From Paenibacillus lutimineralis (GTDB lineage Bacteria > Bacillota > Bacilli > Paenibacillales > Paenibacillaceae): 64,000 bases of DNA. The notes beneath the pieces were generated by a model, which worked only from the letters and a program-made list of their open reading frames with translations, was not told the origin of the DNA and ran no database searches. Positions 17,886 through 26,941 of the stretch are shown here, in pieces. The stretch lies in contig NZ_CP034346.1 in the NCBI RefSeq assembly GCF_003991425.1, positions 1,153,501 through 1,217,500 on the forward strand, written 5' to 3'. Every line of letters begins with the position of its first letter. The stretch's first letter is position 1. The translations under genes and the position numbers were made by a program.

Positions 17886-18153
17886 TACTATATGTAAAGG
17901 TGCAACTCCCAATATGGAGCATGTCATGGGTATTGATGACGTGAAGCTCATGGAAGTAAAGAGCGCTCCGCAATGCATCGCCGATACATCGGAACGCAGT
18001 TTTCCGCTCTGCAAGACTTAATTAACAACCCTATGGCCAATGCCCTGATATGCTTGTGGGATAAGGGATGCAACCGCTGGTTGACATATTGTCAGCTTGA
18101 CTTGGTAGCCAGCGACCCGTTGATTTTATATGATGGCGTTGAGGTGATGGATG

Positions 18154-18981
18154 ATGGATTTTGCAGATAAACTGCAAAGTTATAGGAAGCAGAGAGGAAT
18201 GTCGCAGGAAAATTTAGCGGAGGCGATTGGGGTATCCAGACAGGCCGTGTCCAAATGGGAATCGGGTCAATCGTACCCAGAGATGGAGAAAATGATTGCT
18301 CTAAGCGAACTGTTTCAGGTAAGCATTGACCATCTGGTGAAGGGAGTGCCTGTGGATAGCGGTATTCAGGGAACTAGTGCTACCCCTCTTCATAAATCTG
18401 TTCCGGAAGAGGATCCATCTTCAAGCATGCTCATTGTAAGAAAATATTCGTATCATTATGAATACAAGAGCAAGACAACTCTGTACGGGGTACCGCTAGT
18501 TCATATTAATTACGGCCGAGGAGAAATTCATGTCGCTAAAGGGATCATTGCCGTAGGGAATATCGCCATTGGCGTCCTGTCGTTGGGACTTATCGCATTG
18601 GGCGGCATAAGTATCGGAGCATTGTCAGCAGGTCTCATTTCATTGGCGGCGCTGTCTTTCGGATTGCTGCTGGCTATAGGGGGAGGGGCGATCGGGGCAA
18701 TTGCAATAGGCGGATTGGCTATCGGAATCTATGCCATTGGGGGCCTGGCCTTGGGAATGTTCTCACTCGGTGGCGCTGCGATCGCTTCCTGGGTTGCCAT
18801 CGGCGGATATGCTAGTGGGCACATAGCTATTGGCGATTCTGTAAGGGGAGCATACACATTGATCGCACAAGATGGTCAACTTAGCAATATTTATGCAGAT
18901 GAAGTCAGATCGTTGATCTATCAGGAATATCCGGGATTATGGAGAACGATCGTGGAGTCGCTAGTTTGGATGTTTAGGTAG
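18154..18981 (+). CDS. XRE regulator with a long Gly/Ile hexad-repeat tail
   Basis: 275 residues from the second ATG, seven bases after GAGGTG. Residues 1-62 are a clear XRE domain (QRGMSQENLAEAIGVSRQAV, SKWESGQSYPEMEKM). A linker of about 60 residues leads to a tail (about residues 118-240) built of near-periodic units such as IAIGVLSLG, IALGGISIG, IAIGGLAIG and YAIGGLALG. The roughly six-residue period with small residues could be a beta-helix or a membrane-inserted segment. The 268 bp before it contain no gene I can support. Confidence 0.8.
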   Translation: MDFADKLQSYRKQRGMSQENLAEAIGVSRQAVSKWESGQSYPEMEKMIALSELFQVSIDHLVKGVPVDSGIQGTSATPLHKSVPEEDPSSSMLIVRKYSYHYEYKSKTTLYGVPLVHINYGRGEIHVAKGIIAVGNIAIGVLSLGLIALGGISIGALSAGLISLAALSFGLLLAIGGGAIGAIAIGGLAIGIYAIGGLALGMFSLGGAAIASWVAIGGYASGHIAIGDSVRGAYTLIAQDGQLSNIYADEVRSLIYQEYPGLWRTIVESLVWMFR

Positions 18982-19120
18982 TGGAATTAGAAATTGAAAT
19001 GTCTCCCTTTGGTAAGCCATGCTCATTGTGTTGAACCTGGAGGCTGCGCTACAATCGAGGATTCGTGGATCAATCGCCAAAATGCTGGTCTTGGGTATGC
19101 TGAAGCTGCTGCCCATAATC

Positions 19121-19307
19121 TCTAACGAAACTGGGTATCGCTATTTGGACCTAAAAGAGCTGCTGCAAATTCTAACGAAACTGGATGTCGCTATTGATGC
19201 CAAATAGGGACTTATAACCTCTATTTTTCTCAAATAACGATCCGTAGTTTCGTTAGATTTATTTTACCGCCATTTTTGGGGAAATAACGATCTGTAGTTT
19301 CGTTAGA
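19121..19307 (+). repeat. Intergenic F-F-R-R repeat, copy B
   Basis: 187 bp with forward units TCTAACGAAACT at 19121 and 19171, each followed by TCGCTATT, and reverse units AGTTTCGTTAGA ending at 19257 and 19307, each preceded by AAATAACGAT. The inner pair (19171-19257) and outer pair form nested hairpins. Same design as copies at 4196 and 40095. It lies in the 780-bp gap 18982-19761. Confidence 0.85.
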
Positions 19308-19361
19308 GTTCGAAAGGGCCTTTACAGCGGTATAAAATATTTTAAATCAATCTGGGAATCG

Positions 19362-19410
19362 CCCTCCGCAAGCTGTCGGGACTAAGATGGAGTTAGCTTG
19401 ATACGGAGGG
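19362..19410 (+). promoter_or_regulatory. Hairpin that can hide the ribosome site of the 19-codon ORF
   Basis: CCCTCCG-CAAGCT (19362-19374) is complementary to AGCTTG (19395-19400) and CGGAGGG (19404-19410), with three unpaired bases between. CGGAGGG is the ribosome site of the ORF at 19421, so folding would block translation. This arrangement is seen in leader elements and in thermosensor or ligand-controlled mRNAs, but no known riboswitch motif is visible. Confidence 0.45.
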
Positions 19411-19420
19411 AGTGATCGGC

Positions 19421-19480
19421 ATGAAACGCCGGGCTAATTTTTCTATTGTATATGTTAAGGTGTACTTCTATTATTATTAA
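19421..19480 (+). CDS. Possible 19-residue small protein or leader peptide
   Basis: ATG to TAA, 19 codons (MKRRANFSIVYVKVYFYYY), basic at the start then aromatic and hydrophobic. A GGAGGG site ends ten bases upstream and an intrinsic terminator begins eight bases after the stop, so this looks like a complete miniature transcription unit. Too short for homology judgement. Confidence 0.4.
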   Translation: MKRRANFSIVYVKVYFYYY

Positions 19481-19488
19481 GCTAAATA

Positions 19489-19522
19489 AGCCATGGACAG
19501 CAAGTTGTCTATGGCTTTTTAT
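19489..19522 (+). terminator. Terminator after the 19-codon ORF
   Basis: AGCCATGGACA (19489-19499) pairs with TGTCTATGGCT (19506-19516) with one G-U pair, followed by TTTTTAT. Beyond it, 19523-19761 has no gene I can support, only the promoter region of the LacI gene. Confidence 0.75.
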
Positions 19523-19761
19523 GCGTGTGTGAGGGTCTATTATCTGTCAATGGCGGAAGATGCCGCCGAGTTTATGATAGAACTGTAGATGAATATTTGA
19601 TCCGGATGGCCGGCACCTGCTTCGGAGGCTTGCCGATCATCATCTTTTATTTTTGCTCTACAATTTATTATTGAAGGATATATGAACCTAGAGATGAAAT
19701 AATTATAATGGAGTTTATAAAGAATCGAGCTCTATGAACACAGAATAATGAAAGGGATGGA

Positions 19762-20781
19762 TTGAATAGAATGGCTACAATTAAGGATGTGGCGAAATTA
19801 GCGGGGGTTGCATTGTCAACCGCTTCTTATGCGCTAAGTGGAGATCATAGAGTTAGCGCTAAGACCCGGGAGAAAGTAATTGAAGCGGCAAAGCAGCTGA
19901 ATTATCACAAGAATGGTTTTGCCATGGATTTAAAGCGTAGCCGCACGAATACAATTGCTCTGATTCTAGCGGATTTGTCGGGTCCTTTCTACTCGGAGCT
20001 GATCCGTAGTGTTCAGGAGGTAGCCTTATCCAACGGCTATGACCTGATCGCTTGCAGCTCAATGGGAGAAAGAGACTCAACGGCAGTTCGTTTTTTACGT
20101 GAGAAGAGGGTTGATGGAGCCGTCGTGCTGGCTTATAACATGACTGATGAAGTATTGAGTGCTTCGGCTGGACCCAACTTCCCAATTATTGCAATGGACC
20201 GAGTTATTTCAGGTGAAGGTTTGGTCAGCATTATTGTGGATGGAGAATCAGGAGGCTATGAGGCTACTCGCTACTTAATCGATAAGGGGCACCGCAAGAT
20301 TGCTTATATAAGCGGCCCGTCGAATTCTTTCGCGAATTCACTTCGGTACCAGGGGTTCCTGCGAGCTATGAAGGGGGCCGGGCTTGAAGAGCAGGCTAAG
20401 TGGCGGCTTAGCGGGGGATTCATTCGGGATGGCGGATATAAGGCAACGAAGATGATGCTGATGCAGGGTGAGCTACCAACAGCCATATTCTATGGAAATG
20501 ATGAGATGGCGATTGGCGGACTCAAGGCTTTCGAAGAAGGCGGAATAAGGGTACCGGAGGATATATCTATTATCGGATTTGACGATATCGAATTGACGGA
20601 ATTTATTCAGCCGCCGCTTACAACAATACGTCAGCCAATGTATGAGTCCGGTTCATTAGCGGGACATTTACTGTTTCAAATGTTGAACGGTGAGAGCGTT
20701 AATGAGTCCTATAAGCTAAATGTTCAAATCATCGAGCGTCAATCTGTCTCTGCACCAGCGAAGAGCAATAGTTCCGTGTAA
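19762..20781 (+). CDS. LacI-family transcriptional regulator
   Basis: 339 residues from a TTG seven bases after AAAGGG; the ATG at 19771 (MATIKDVAKLAG, the usual family start) is the alternative. The LacI HTH is at about residues 4-55 (KDVAKLAGVALSTASYALSG, with the hinge after VIEAAKQLNY). The rest is a periplasmic-binding-fold sensor (FYGNDEMAIGGLKA, IIGFDDIELTEF). It precedes the GH3 beta-glucosidase, whose upstream region contains the palindrome CGAAACGTTTCG typical of LacI operators, so it most likely controls use of a beta-glucoside. Confidence 0.9.
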   Translation: MNRMATIKDVAKLAGVALSTASYALSGDHRVSAKTREKVIEAAKQLNYHKNGFAMDLKRSRTNTIALILADLSGPFYSELIRSVQEVALSNGYDLIACSSMGERDSTAVRFLREKRVDGAVVLAYNMTDEVLSASAGPNFPIIAMDRVISGEGLVSIIVDGESGGYEATRYLIDKGHRKIAYISGPSNSFANSLRYQGFLRAMKGAGLEEQAKWRLSGGFIRDGGYKATKMMLMQGELPTAIFYGNDEMAIGGLKAFEEGGIRVPEDISIIGFDDIELTEFIQPPLTTIRQPMYESGSLAGHLLFQMLNGESVNESYKLNVQIIERQSVSAPAKSNSSV

Positions 20782-20956
20782 TTAATGGCTAGCGAAATGG
20801 AATTAAGATTTTCGTTGCCGGAATGGCGATAAGGCTAAGGTGATGAGTCGGGAGCCGTGATTTGAAGGCGCACGCTCGAATGGTAGCTGGCTCATGCGAC
20901 ATTTCGGCTCTAAGCAAGCTAAAAAGGAGAATTTACGGGGAATTCAAATTTCTTCT

Positions 20957-20968
20957 CGAAACGTTTCG
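20957..20968. promoter_or_regulatory. Putative LacI-type operator upstream of bglX
   Basis: Perfect 12-bp palindrome CGAAACGTTTCG, with the central CG pair typical of LacI-family sites. A weaker related site AAAACGATTCG lies at 21025-21035, close to the ribosome site. The rest of the 276-bp gap contains nothing recognisable. Confidence 0.6.
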
Positions 20969-21057
20969 ATTTTAGTGGTAACTTATTAATATAGAATATG
21001 AATTTATAAAGATATTAATAAATCAAAACGATTCGTAATGAGTGGAGGAATTCATCC

Positions 21058-23217
21058 GTGACAAGTCAACGTATTAGTCAATTAGTGAAGGAGATGACGC
21101 TGGAGGAGAAGGCGGCTCAGCTATTGCAACTCGCTGCTACTTTCTATGAAGACGGCGATGGACAGATTACCGGGCCAATGGAATCGCTCGGCATTGGCGA
21201 GATGGAGGTCAATTATGCCGGATCGGTGCTGGGGATCTCTGAGCCTGAGAAGATTATTCAGATCCAGCAAGCTTATTTAGCCAAGAACAGACTCGGGATT
21301 CCGCTCCTGTTTATGGCGGATATTATCCATGGATTCAAGACGATCTTCCCGATTCCACTAGCGATGGGCAGCTCCTGGGATTTGGAGATGGCGGAGAGAA
21401 GCGCTGAGGTAGCGGCCAAGGAGGCAGCGGTGTCAGGCGTGCATGTGACGTTTGCCCCGATGGCGGATCTTGTCCGTGATCCACGATGGGGTCGGGTGAT
21501 GGAATCGACGGGGGAAGACCCTTATTTGAATGCTCTCTTTGCAAGGGCGATGGTTCGTGGATTCCAAGGGGAGAATTTGACCCATGATACTGATCGCGTC
21601 GCTGCTTGTGTGAAGCATTTCGCCGCTTATGGGCTGGCCGAGGGCGGCCGGGATTATAATACTGTTGATTTATCTGAACGTAGTCTGCGTGAGTATTATT
21701 TGCCAGCCTATAAGGCAGCGCTAGAGGAAGGCTGTGAGATGGTAATGACGTCGTTCAACACGATCGATAGCATTCCAGCTAGCGGCAACCGCAAATTAAT
21801 GCGCGATCTGCTGCGCGGCGAGTGGGGCTTCAATGGTGTGCTTATATCGGACTGGGGGGCGATCGGAGAGATGATTCCCCACGGCGTAGCAGAGGATGAG
21901 CGCGAAGCGGCACTGAAGGCGATTATCGCAGGAGTCGATATTGAAATGATGACGCCGACCTATGTACATCATATTCCGCAGTTGGTGGCAGAGGGACGGG
22001 TTGATGAAGCATTAGTTGATGAAGCAGTTACCCGCATTCTGGAGCTAAAGGAGAAGCTTGGGCTGTTTGACAACCCACTTCGCGGCGCTGATCCCGAGGC
22101 GGCGCGGGAAGTCGTATATTGCGATGAGCACCGCCGGATTGCGCAGGAACTGGCTGCGAAGTCTTGTGTTCTGCTTAAGAATGAAGGGGTGCTGCCGCTT
22201 CGCCGTGAGCAGAAGGTCGCTGTTATCGGGCCATTCGTACAGAGCGGTGACATCCTGGGCTCCTGGTCCTGGGCGGGTTCGCGGGAGACGGCGGTACAAC
22301 TGGGTGCTGCCATGCAGAAGCTAGCAAGTTCGGATCTGATTACCCTCGCGGAGGGCAGCGATATCATATCCGTCAGTAAGCAGCAGCTACAGCAAGCTGA
22401 GGCCGCAGCGCAAGAGGCTGATGTGATCGTTCTCGCCCTGGGCGAAGCCTCTGAAATGAGTGGTGAAGCGAGCAGTCGCAGCAATATTCAGCTTCCTGAG
22501 GCCCAACTTGAGCTAATACAAGCGATGAAGCGTCTCGGTAAGCCGATTGCTGTCGTGCTGTTCAACGGCCGTCCGCTTGATTTGCATGGGGTCATCGATC
22601 AAGCGGATGCTGTGCTCGAAGCCTGGTTCCCAGGAAGTGAAGGGGGCGCAGCGGTGGCCGATCTATTATATGGGGTGGTCAATCCTTCCGGGAAGCTGAC
22701 GATGTCATTTCCTTACGCGGTTGGACAAATTCCGGTTTACTATAATCACTATAATACCGGTCGTCCTAAGCCAGCGGAGGATACGGATGAGCAGTATGTC
22801 TCCAAATATTTAGATATCCCTAATGCGCCATTGCTGCCTTTTGGCTACGGATTAAGCTATACGACATTTGAATACAGCTCGCTTGAATTGTCTTCTGAGG
22901 TGATGACGCCGGAGGAAACTATTAAAGTATCCGTACAAGTCCGTAATACCGGTAAAGTTAAAGGGATTGAGACGGTTCAGCTCTATGTCCGCGATATCTC
23001 CGGTGAAGTGGTTCGGCCAATGAGAGAGCTCAAGGATTTCCGTAAGGTTGAGCTAGCTCCAGGAGAGGCGGCACGGGTTGTGTTCGAGCTTGGCGAGAAG
23101 CAGCTTCGCTATTATCATAGCGATCTGTCCTTCACCAGTGAGGCCGGAAAATTCGAAGTATTCGTCGGGCCGAACAGCCGTGATACTTTGCAGGCTGGAT
23201 TTCGTCTCAATAAATAG
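21058..23217 (+). CDS. bglX: Beta-glucosidase, glycoside hydrolase family 3
   Basis: 719 residues, no signal peptide, so probably cytoplasmic. It releases terminal beta-D-glucose (or xylose) from short oligosaccharides. The GH3 N-terminal barrel contains KHFAAYG (186-192) and the nucleophile Asp265 in VLISDWGA. The C-terminal sandwich domain follows (from about 370, with the acid/base region near EMSGEASSR), and a fibronectin-III-like domain ends the protein (ETVQLYVRD, then LKDFRKVELAPGE). The GTG start has GGAGG nine bases upstream. Regulation by the preceding LacI gene is likely. Confidence 0.92.
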   Translation: MTSQRISQLVKEMTLEEKAAQLLQLAATFYEDGDGQITGPMESLGIGEMEVNYAGSVLGISEPEKIIQIQQAYLAKNRLGIPLLFMADIIHGFKTIFPIPLAMGSSWDLEMAERSAEVAAKEAAVSGVHVTFAPMADLVRDPRWGRVMESTGEDPYLNALFARAMVRGFQGENLTHDTDRVAACVKHFAAYGLAEGGRDYNTVDLSERSLREYYLPAYKAALEEGCEMVMTSFNTIDSIPASGNRKLMRDLLRGEWGFNGVLISDWGAIGEMIPHGVAEDEREAALKAIIAGVDIEMMTPTYVHHIPQLVAEGRVDEALVDEAVTRILELKEKLGLFDNPLRGADPEAAREVVYCDEHRRIAQELAAKSCVLLKNEGVLPLRREQKVAVIGPFVQSGDILGSWSWAGSRETAVQLGAAMQKLASSDLITLAEGSDIISVSKQQLQQAEAAAQEADVIVLALGEASEMSGEASSRSNIQLPEAQLELIQAMKRLGKPIAVVLFNGRPLDLHGVIDQADAVLEAWFPGSEGGAAVADLLYGVVNPSGKLTMSFPYAVGQIPVYYNHYNTGRPKPAEDTDEQYVSKYLDIPNAPLLPFGYGLSYTTFEYSSLELSSEVMTPEETIKVSVQVRNTGKVKGIETVQLYVRDISGEVVRPMRELKDFRKVELAPGEAARVVFELGEKQLRYYHSDLSFTSEAGKFEVFVGPNSRDTLQAGFRLNK

Positions 23218-23244
23218 TAAGAAAAGGCATTGATGGATTTGATA

Positions 23245-23286
23245 TTACAGCCGCTCTGTGCAGCTTTTTGCATGGAGCGGCTGTAA
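23245..23286 (+). terminator. Stem-loop after bglX
   Basis: TTACAGCCGCTC (23245-23256) pairs with GAGCGGCTGTAA (23275-23286). The T-run sits in the loop rather than after the stem, so terminator activity is uncertain. Confidence 0.5.
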
Positions 23287-23364
23287 ATCATTTCATGGTA
23301 GGTGAGCCCTTTATTTCATATAATCAGGGAAGAGGAACGGATTGGAACGGAAAGGAGGGAAGGG

Positions 23365-24438
23365 ATGAATGAGCAGCAGAAGTACCGGATAATTATGCAG
23401 GGAATGCGCAGCGGTAATGTGGCGGAAACTTGCAAGGAATTTGGTATTTCCCGGACGTTATATTACCGCTGGTACAATGCTTATATCCAGCAGGGAATGG
23501 CCGGTCTGAGCGAGAAGCAACGTCATCCAGTGATGCCAAACCAGGTTGACCGTAGAACGGAGCGGATGATTCTACAATATGTGGTGCGCTGCCCGGAGGA
23601 TGGGCCAAGACGCATTTATTATGAACTGCAGGATGAAGGCATTCGCACGGGGGAATCGGGAATATATAATGTGCTGCGCAGACATGGTCTGAGCCGCAGG
23701 AAGGATAGAGAGAAGTTTGCTGAAGAGATAAGAAGCCGAAAGGGAAGTCGTGGCCGCCGATCTAATTCTGCGCAAAGCACGGACAACCTGCAGCCTCAGT
23801 CGATCCAAACCAAGGGAGTTAAGCATCCCCGGCTGGATTACCGGATGGAGGATCCTAATCACGCTTATCCCGGATATATCTGCTTGCAGACCATTCAGTA
23901 CTTGGGCAAGTTCCCAGACATAGGGAGAGTATATCAATATATTATTCTTGATTCTTATTCCAGACTGGGTCTCGTTAAGTTGTACAATCAGAAGTCGTCG
24001 ATTCACCTGATTGATTTCATGCGCTTCAAGATCATGCCGCTGCTTCGGACCTTTCATCTGAAGATAGACCATCTGGTAACGAATAAGAGCCAGGAATTTT
24101 CAACCGCCTGGGAGCGGGGGACTCATAAGTATACGGATTATTTACATAAGCAAGACATTAATTTCATAACATACAGCGCCGATCATCCCGAAGTATTCCA
24201 GCCCTTGCATGAGTTCACGGGCGTATTGATGAACCAATTCTACCAGCCTATCTGGCATGAAGGAAGCACATCTTCCTTCGAATTGCTCGAACAGCGTCTT
24301 GATCAGTATATGAAGCACTATAATTACGTGCGCCCTCTGGAAGAGGGGGGCAACTGTGGGAAAATTCCTTCGGATATCGTGCTCGATTCCAGGGGAATAC
24401 AGGAGCCACTACCATTATGGCTATATACGAGGAGATGA
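23365..24438 (+). CDS. Transposase-derived HTH/integrase-fold protein, catalytic acids lost
   Basis: 357 residues from the ATG at 23365 (AAAGGAGGGAAGGG upstream). Residues 1-115 are an IS481/IS3-type HTH region (VAETCKEFGISRTLYYRWYN, then GPRRIYYELQDEG and YNVLRRHGLSRR). The rest aligns with an rve/DDE integrase core (YQYIILDSYSRLGLVKLY), but the three acids are replaced by amides: the usual D in HxDT is Q (CLQTIQY), the TDNGSEF aspartate is N (TNKSQEF), and the VERFHR glutamate appears as Q (VFQPLHEF). The frame is intact and I see no terminal repeats, so this looks like a domesticated DNA-binding protein. Its last 22 bases run close to the next gene's ribosome site. Confidence 0.75.
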   Translation: MNEQQKYRIIMQGMRSGNVAETCKEFGISRTLYYRWYNAYIQQGMAGLSEKQRHPVMPNQVDRRTERMILQYVVRCPEDGPRRIYYELQDEGIRTGESGIYNVLRRHGLSRRKDREKFAEEIRSRKGSRGRRSNSAQSTDNLQPQSIQTKGVKHPRLDYRMEDPNHAYPGYICLQTIQYLGKFPDIGRVYQYIILDSYSRLGLVKLYNQKSSIHLIDFMRFKIMPLLRTFHLKIDHLVTNKSQEFSTAWERGTHKYTDYLHKQDINFITYSADHPEVFQPLHEFTGVLMNQFYQPIWHEGSTSSFELLEQRLDQYMKHYNYVRPLEEGGNCGKIPSDIVLDSRGIQEPLPLWLYTRR

Positions 24439-24443
24439 GCTCA

Positions 24444-25697
24444 ATGGCCAGAAGAGAAGAGCATATCGGAATTGTTGGGGCGGGCATCTCCGGTTTATCG
24501 CTAGCCCATGAGCTAGAATTAAGGGGATATCGTTCCGTCACAGTTATGGAACAGGCTGACCGGGTTGGAGGCAAATGCTGTTCGATTGAATATAAAGGGC
24601 GCACCTATGAGATGGGTGCATTGATTGGCCTACCATCGTACAGGATGACGATGGAGTATATGGAGAGATTTGATCTGCTGGAGAAGGGGCCTCTGTTGGA
24701 CAGAGACTTCTTCCATCCACATGGGGGCAGAATCTCGCAGATTCCGCTAGAGCAGATGCCTGATTTCGCTCGCGAGTTTAAGCGCCTGCCATCGCTGATG
24801 AGTCGCTATGAAGCAGTCCGGGAGCCCGGATTCGGGCAGGTGCCGCCGGAACTGTGCAAGCCATTCTCCGCCTGGTGTGACGAGAATGGTCTGAATGTGC
24901 TGAGGCAAGTATTTATGCATTATTTCTGCGCCTTTGGCTTCGGTAACATGGATGATGTACCAGCTGTATATGTCATGAAGCTGCTCAATTACGATAATCT
25001 GGTGTCATTTATTGAGATTACGCATATGATCTCTTGGCCGAACGGTGTTACCAAGCTGGCGCAAAGAATGGCAGACCAGGTCTCTGATCTGAGATTGACT
25101 TGTGAAGTACAGCGAATCTGCAAGGAAGATACGGGCAGGGTCAGAGTGGAGACGAATCAAGGGCCGCTATCTTTTGATAAAGTGATCTATACCGCGTCGC
25201 TGCAGGACTTTGCACATAAAACCGAGCTTACCCAGGAGGAAGGGGAGCTGTTCAAGAGTATCATGGATGAGAAGTTTCGCGTCTACGCCTACAGGGTCGA
25301 CAATATGCCCAAGCTTTCCGGATACATCCCAGGCAATATGGGGATCGCTTCAAGAGGGCAAATGATGGCGTGGTATTACAGATGGGCGGACCTGGCGGAG
25401 AACGATCTGATCACGGTTTATGTAGCTGAGAACGATCATATGAGCGACGCGGAAATGCGTGAGAATATTGAATTCACACTGGCCGCGCTTGGCGGTGAGA
25501 ATATCCGGCTCTATATGATGAAACGGTGGAATCACTTCCCGCATGTGGATACAGAAGCATTTGTGAGTGGATTCTATGAACGGCTTGAGAGTCTGCAAGG
25601 GAAGTACGGCATTTATTTTGCAGGTGAAATTATGAACTTTCCAACGATTGAGAATTGTATCTGTTATGCTAAAGCACTAGTGAACCGTTATTTTTGA
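24444..25697 (+). CDS. FAD-dependent amine oxidase-type oxidoreductase
   Basis: 417 residues from the ATG at 24444, nine bases after GAGGAG; upstream in-frame ATGs lie on or before that site. The N-terminal FAD motif is IGIVGAGISGLSLAHELE, followed by MEQADRVGGKC, the pattern of flavin amine oxidases, phytoene desaturases and protoporphyrinogen oxidases. A C-terminal FAD-contacting segment (GIYFAGEIMNFPTIENCI) is present. The substrate is unknown. It starts five bases after the transposase-derived gene, so the pair are probably translated from one mRNA. Confidence 0.8.
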   Translation: MARREEHIGIVGAGISGLSLAHELELRGYRSVTVMEQADRVGGKCCSIEYKGRTYEMGALIGLPSYRMTMEYMERFDLLEKGPLLDRDFFHPHGGRISQIPLEQMPDFAREFKRLPSLMSRYEAVREPGFGQVPPELCKPFSAWCDENGLNVLRQVFMHYFCAFGFGNMDDVPAVYVMKLLNYDNLVSFIEITHMISWPNGVTKLAQRMADQVSDLRLTCEVQRICKEDTGRVRVETNQGPLSFDKVIYTASLQDFAHKTELTQEEGELFKSIMDEKFRVYAYRVDNMPKLSGYIPGNMGIASRGQMMAWYYRWADLAENDLITVYVAENDHMSDAEMRENIEFTLAALGGENIRLYMMKRWNHFPHVDTEAFVSGFYERLESLQGKYGIYFAGEIMNFPTIENCICYAKALVNRYF

Positions 25698-25948
25698 ACT
25701 AGTCGTTAATTGTCGAATTATGCGAATATTTTACTTTCAAGTCGTGTTTACAGTTAAATGATGAATTTTCCGCGCTATATATGGATTTTAGAATGGAAAA
25801 GCAAAGATAAGTATAGTGTAAACCTATCTCAAAAGTAATGTCTACGAAGCCTATAAGGACGGGCCTTCTCGGGATTTGATAGCTTTGTCATGAATCGATA
25901 TATTCAAAGCAAGAAGCGATTACATCGATGAAAGAGGAGGCTAATACA

Positions 25949-26863
25949 ATGTTCCTATTCGAGGCAATGCCTTGGTATTCTATCGTGATGTGGTTTGTTG
26001 TACTTGCCGGCTTAATGCTGGTGAATGAAATGGCGCGAATGAGTAAATGGGTGTCTTTGGCTCTCTTCCTGGTACTGCCAATCGTGCTGACGATTGCGGT
26101 ATGGCCAAACACGGCGGGGGAAGGTTCAAGCGTAGGTACCTGGTTCCACTGGGTTAAGGTCTATTCTGCGCTTGCTGGTTGTCTAGGTTTCATGGCTCTA
26201 AGGTTCATTAAGGGGATGGACAAGAATAAATTCATGCTGATGTTCCCGGCGATTATTCTAGCGATTAACATTCTTGAAGCCGTCATTCGGGATTTTCAGG
26301 TATATAGCCTGAACGGAATGGTAGACGGCGTTATGATGATCGGTGGTCCTTGGAATATCATGAATGGCATCGCCGGCTTGCTGAACATTATTACGATTTC
26401 CGGATGGATGGGAATTGTGGTCAGCAAAAGCCGCTCCCGTGACATGGTCTGGCCGGATCAGCTCTGGTTCTGGATTATCGCTTATGATATCTGGAATTTC
26501 GCTTATGTCTACAATTGCGTGTCCGACCATTCTTTCTATGCTGGAGCTGCCCTGCTCATCTCTTGTACGATTCCGGCATTCTTCTTTAAGAAGGGAGCCT
26601 GGCTGCAGCATCGTGCGCAGACACTGGCGATTTGGATGATGTTCACGATGTCCTTCCCGGCCTTCGTAGGTGAATCCAAGTTCGCGGTACAATCTTCGCA
26701 TAGCGAGACAGCATTATGGGTAGTTAGCGCTTTGTCCTTGGCAGCTAATATTGCCGTATTTATCTATCATATCTATAAAATTACGAAGCATAAGCGTAAC
26801 CCACTCAAAGTGGAAGTGTATAGCGACTTGAAGGCATATAAGGCTGTCGCTGAGCAGAACTAA
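25949..26863 (+). CDS. Seven-helix membrane protein (DUF5692-like)
   Basis: 304 residues from the ATG at 25949, preceded by GAGGAGG. Seven or eight hydrophobic segments can be counted, including MWFVVLAGLMLV, WVSLALFLVLPIVLTIAV and WVVSALSLAANIAVFIYHI. It resembles the DUF5692 family from memory, whose role is unknown. The polar segment between helices contains IAYDIWNFAYVYNCVSDHSF. It stands as a single gene with a terminator behind; the 251-bp gap in front (25698-25948) shows no gene. Confidence 0.7.
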   Translation: MFLFEAMPWYSIVMWFVVLAGLMLVNEMARMSKWVSLALFLVLPIVLTIAVWPNTAGEGSSVGTWFHWVKVYSALAGCLGFMALRFIKGMDKNKFMLMFPAIILAINILEAVIRDFQVYSLNGMVDGVMMIGGPWNIMNGIAGLLNIITISGWMGIVVSKSRSRDMVWPDQLWFWIIAYDIWNFAYVYNCVSDHSFYAGAALLISCTIPAFFFKKGAWLQHRAQTLAIWMMFTMSFPAFVGESKFAVQSSHSETALWVVSALSLAANIAVFIYHIYKITKHKRNPLKVEVYSDLKAYKAVAEQN

Positions 26864-26883
26864 TGATCCGATGATTAAAAAGA

Positions 26884-26916
26884 AGAAGCTGCACCATATA
26901 GGTGCAGCTTCTTTCT
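26884..26916. terminator. Terminator between convergent genes
   Basis: AGAAGCTGCACC (26884-26895) pairs perfectly with GGTGCAGCTTCT (26901-26912), followed by TTCT; the minus strand has a matching T-rich side. It separates the membrane protein from the TelA operon. Confidence 0.8.
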
Positions 26917-26941
26917 ATCATTGACGTTTTGACCCTGCTTC

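Noticed and set aside
18085..18140. Sigma-A promoter before the XRE repeat-tail gene
   Set aside because: TTGACA and TTGACT are present, but no -10 at a suitable distance could be defended.
19019..19207. 62-codon plus-strand ORF
   Set aside because: Runs into repeat copy B and shows no ribosome site; the hydrophobic start is not enough to call a gene.
21969..22484. 171-codon minus-strand ORF
   Set aside because: Antisense to the bglX C-terminal domain; Ser-rich shadow composition and no ribosome site.
23302..24438. Intact insertion sequence
   Set aside because: No terminal inverted repeats or target duplications seen around the transposase-like gene, and its catalytic residues are replaced.
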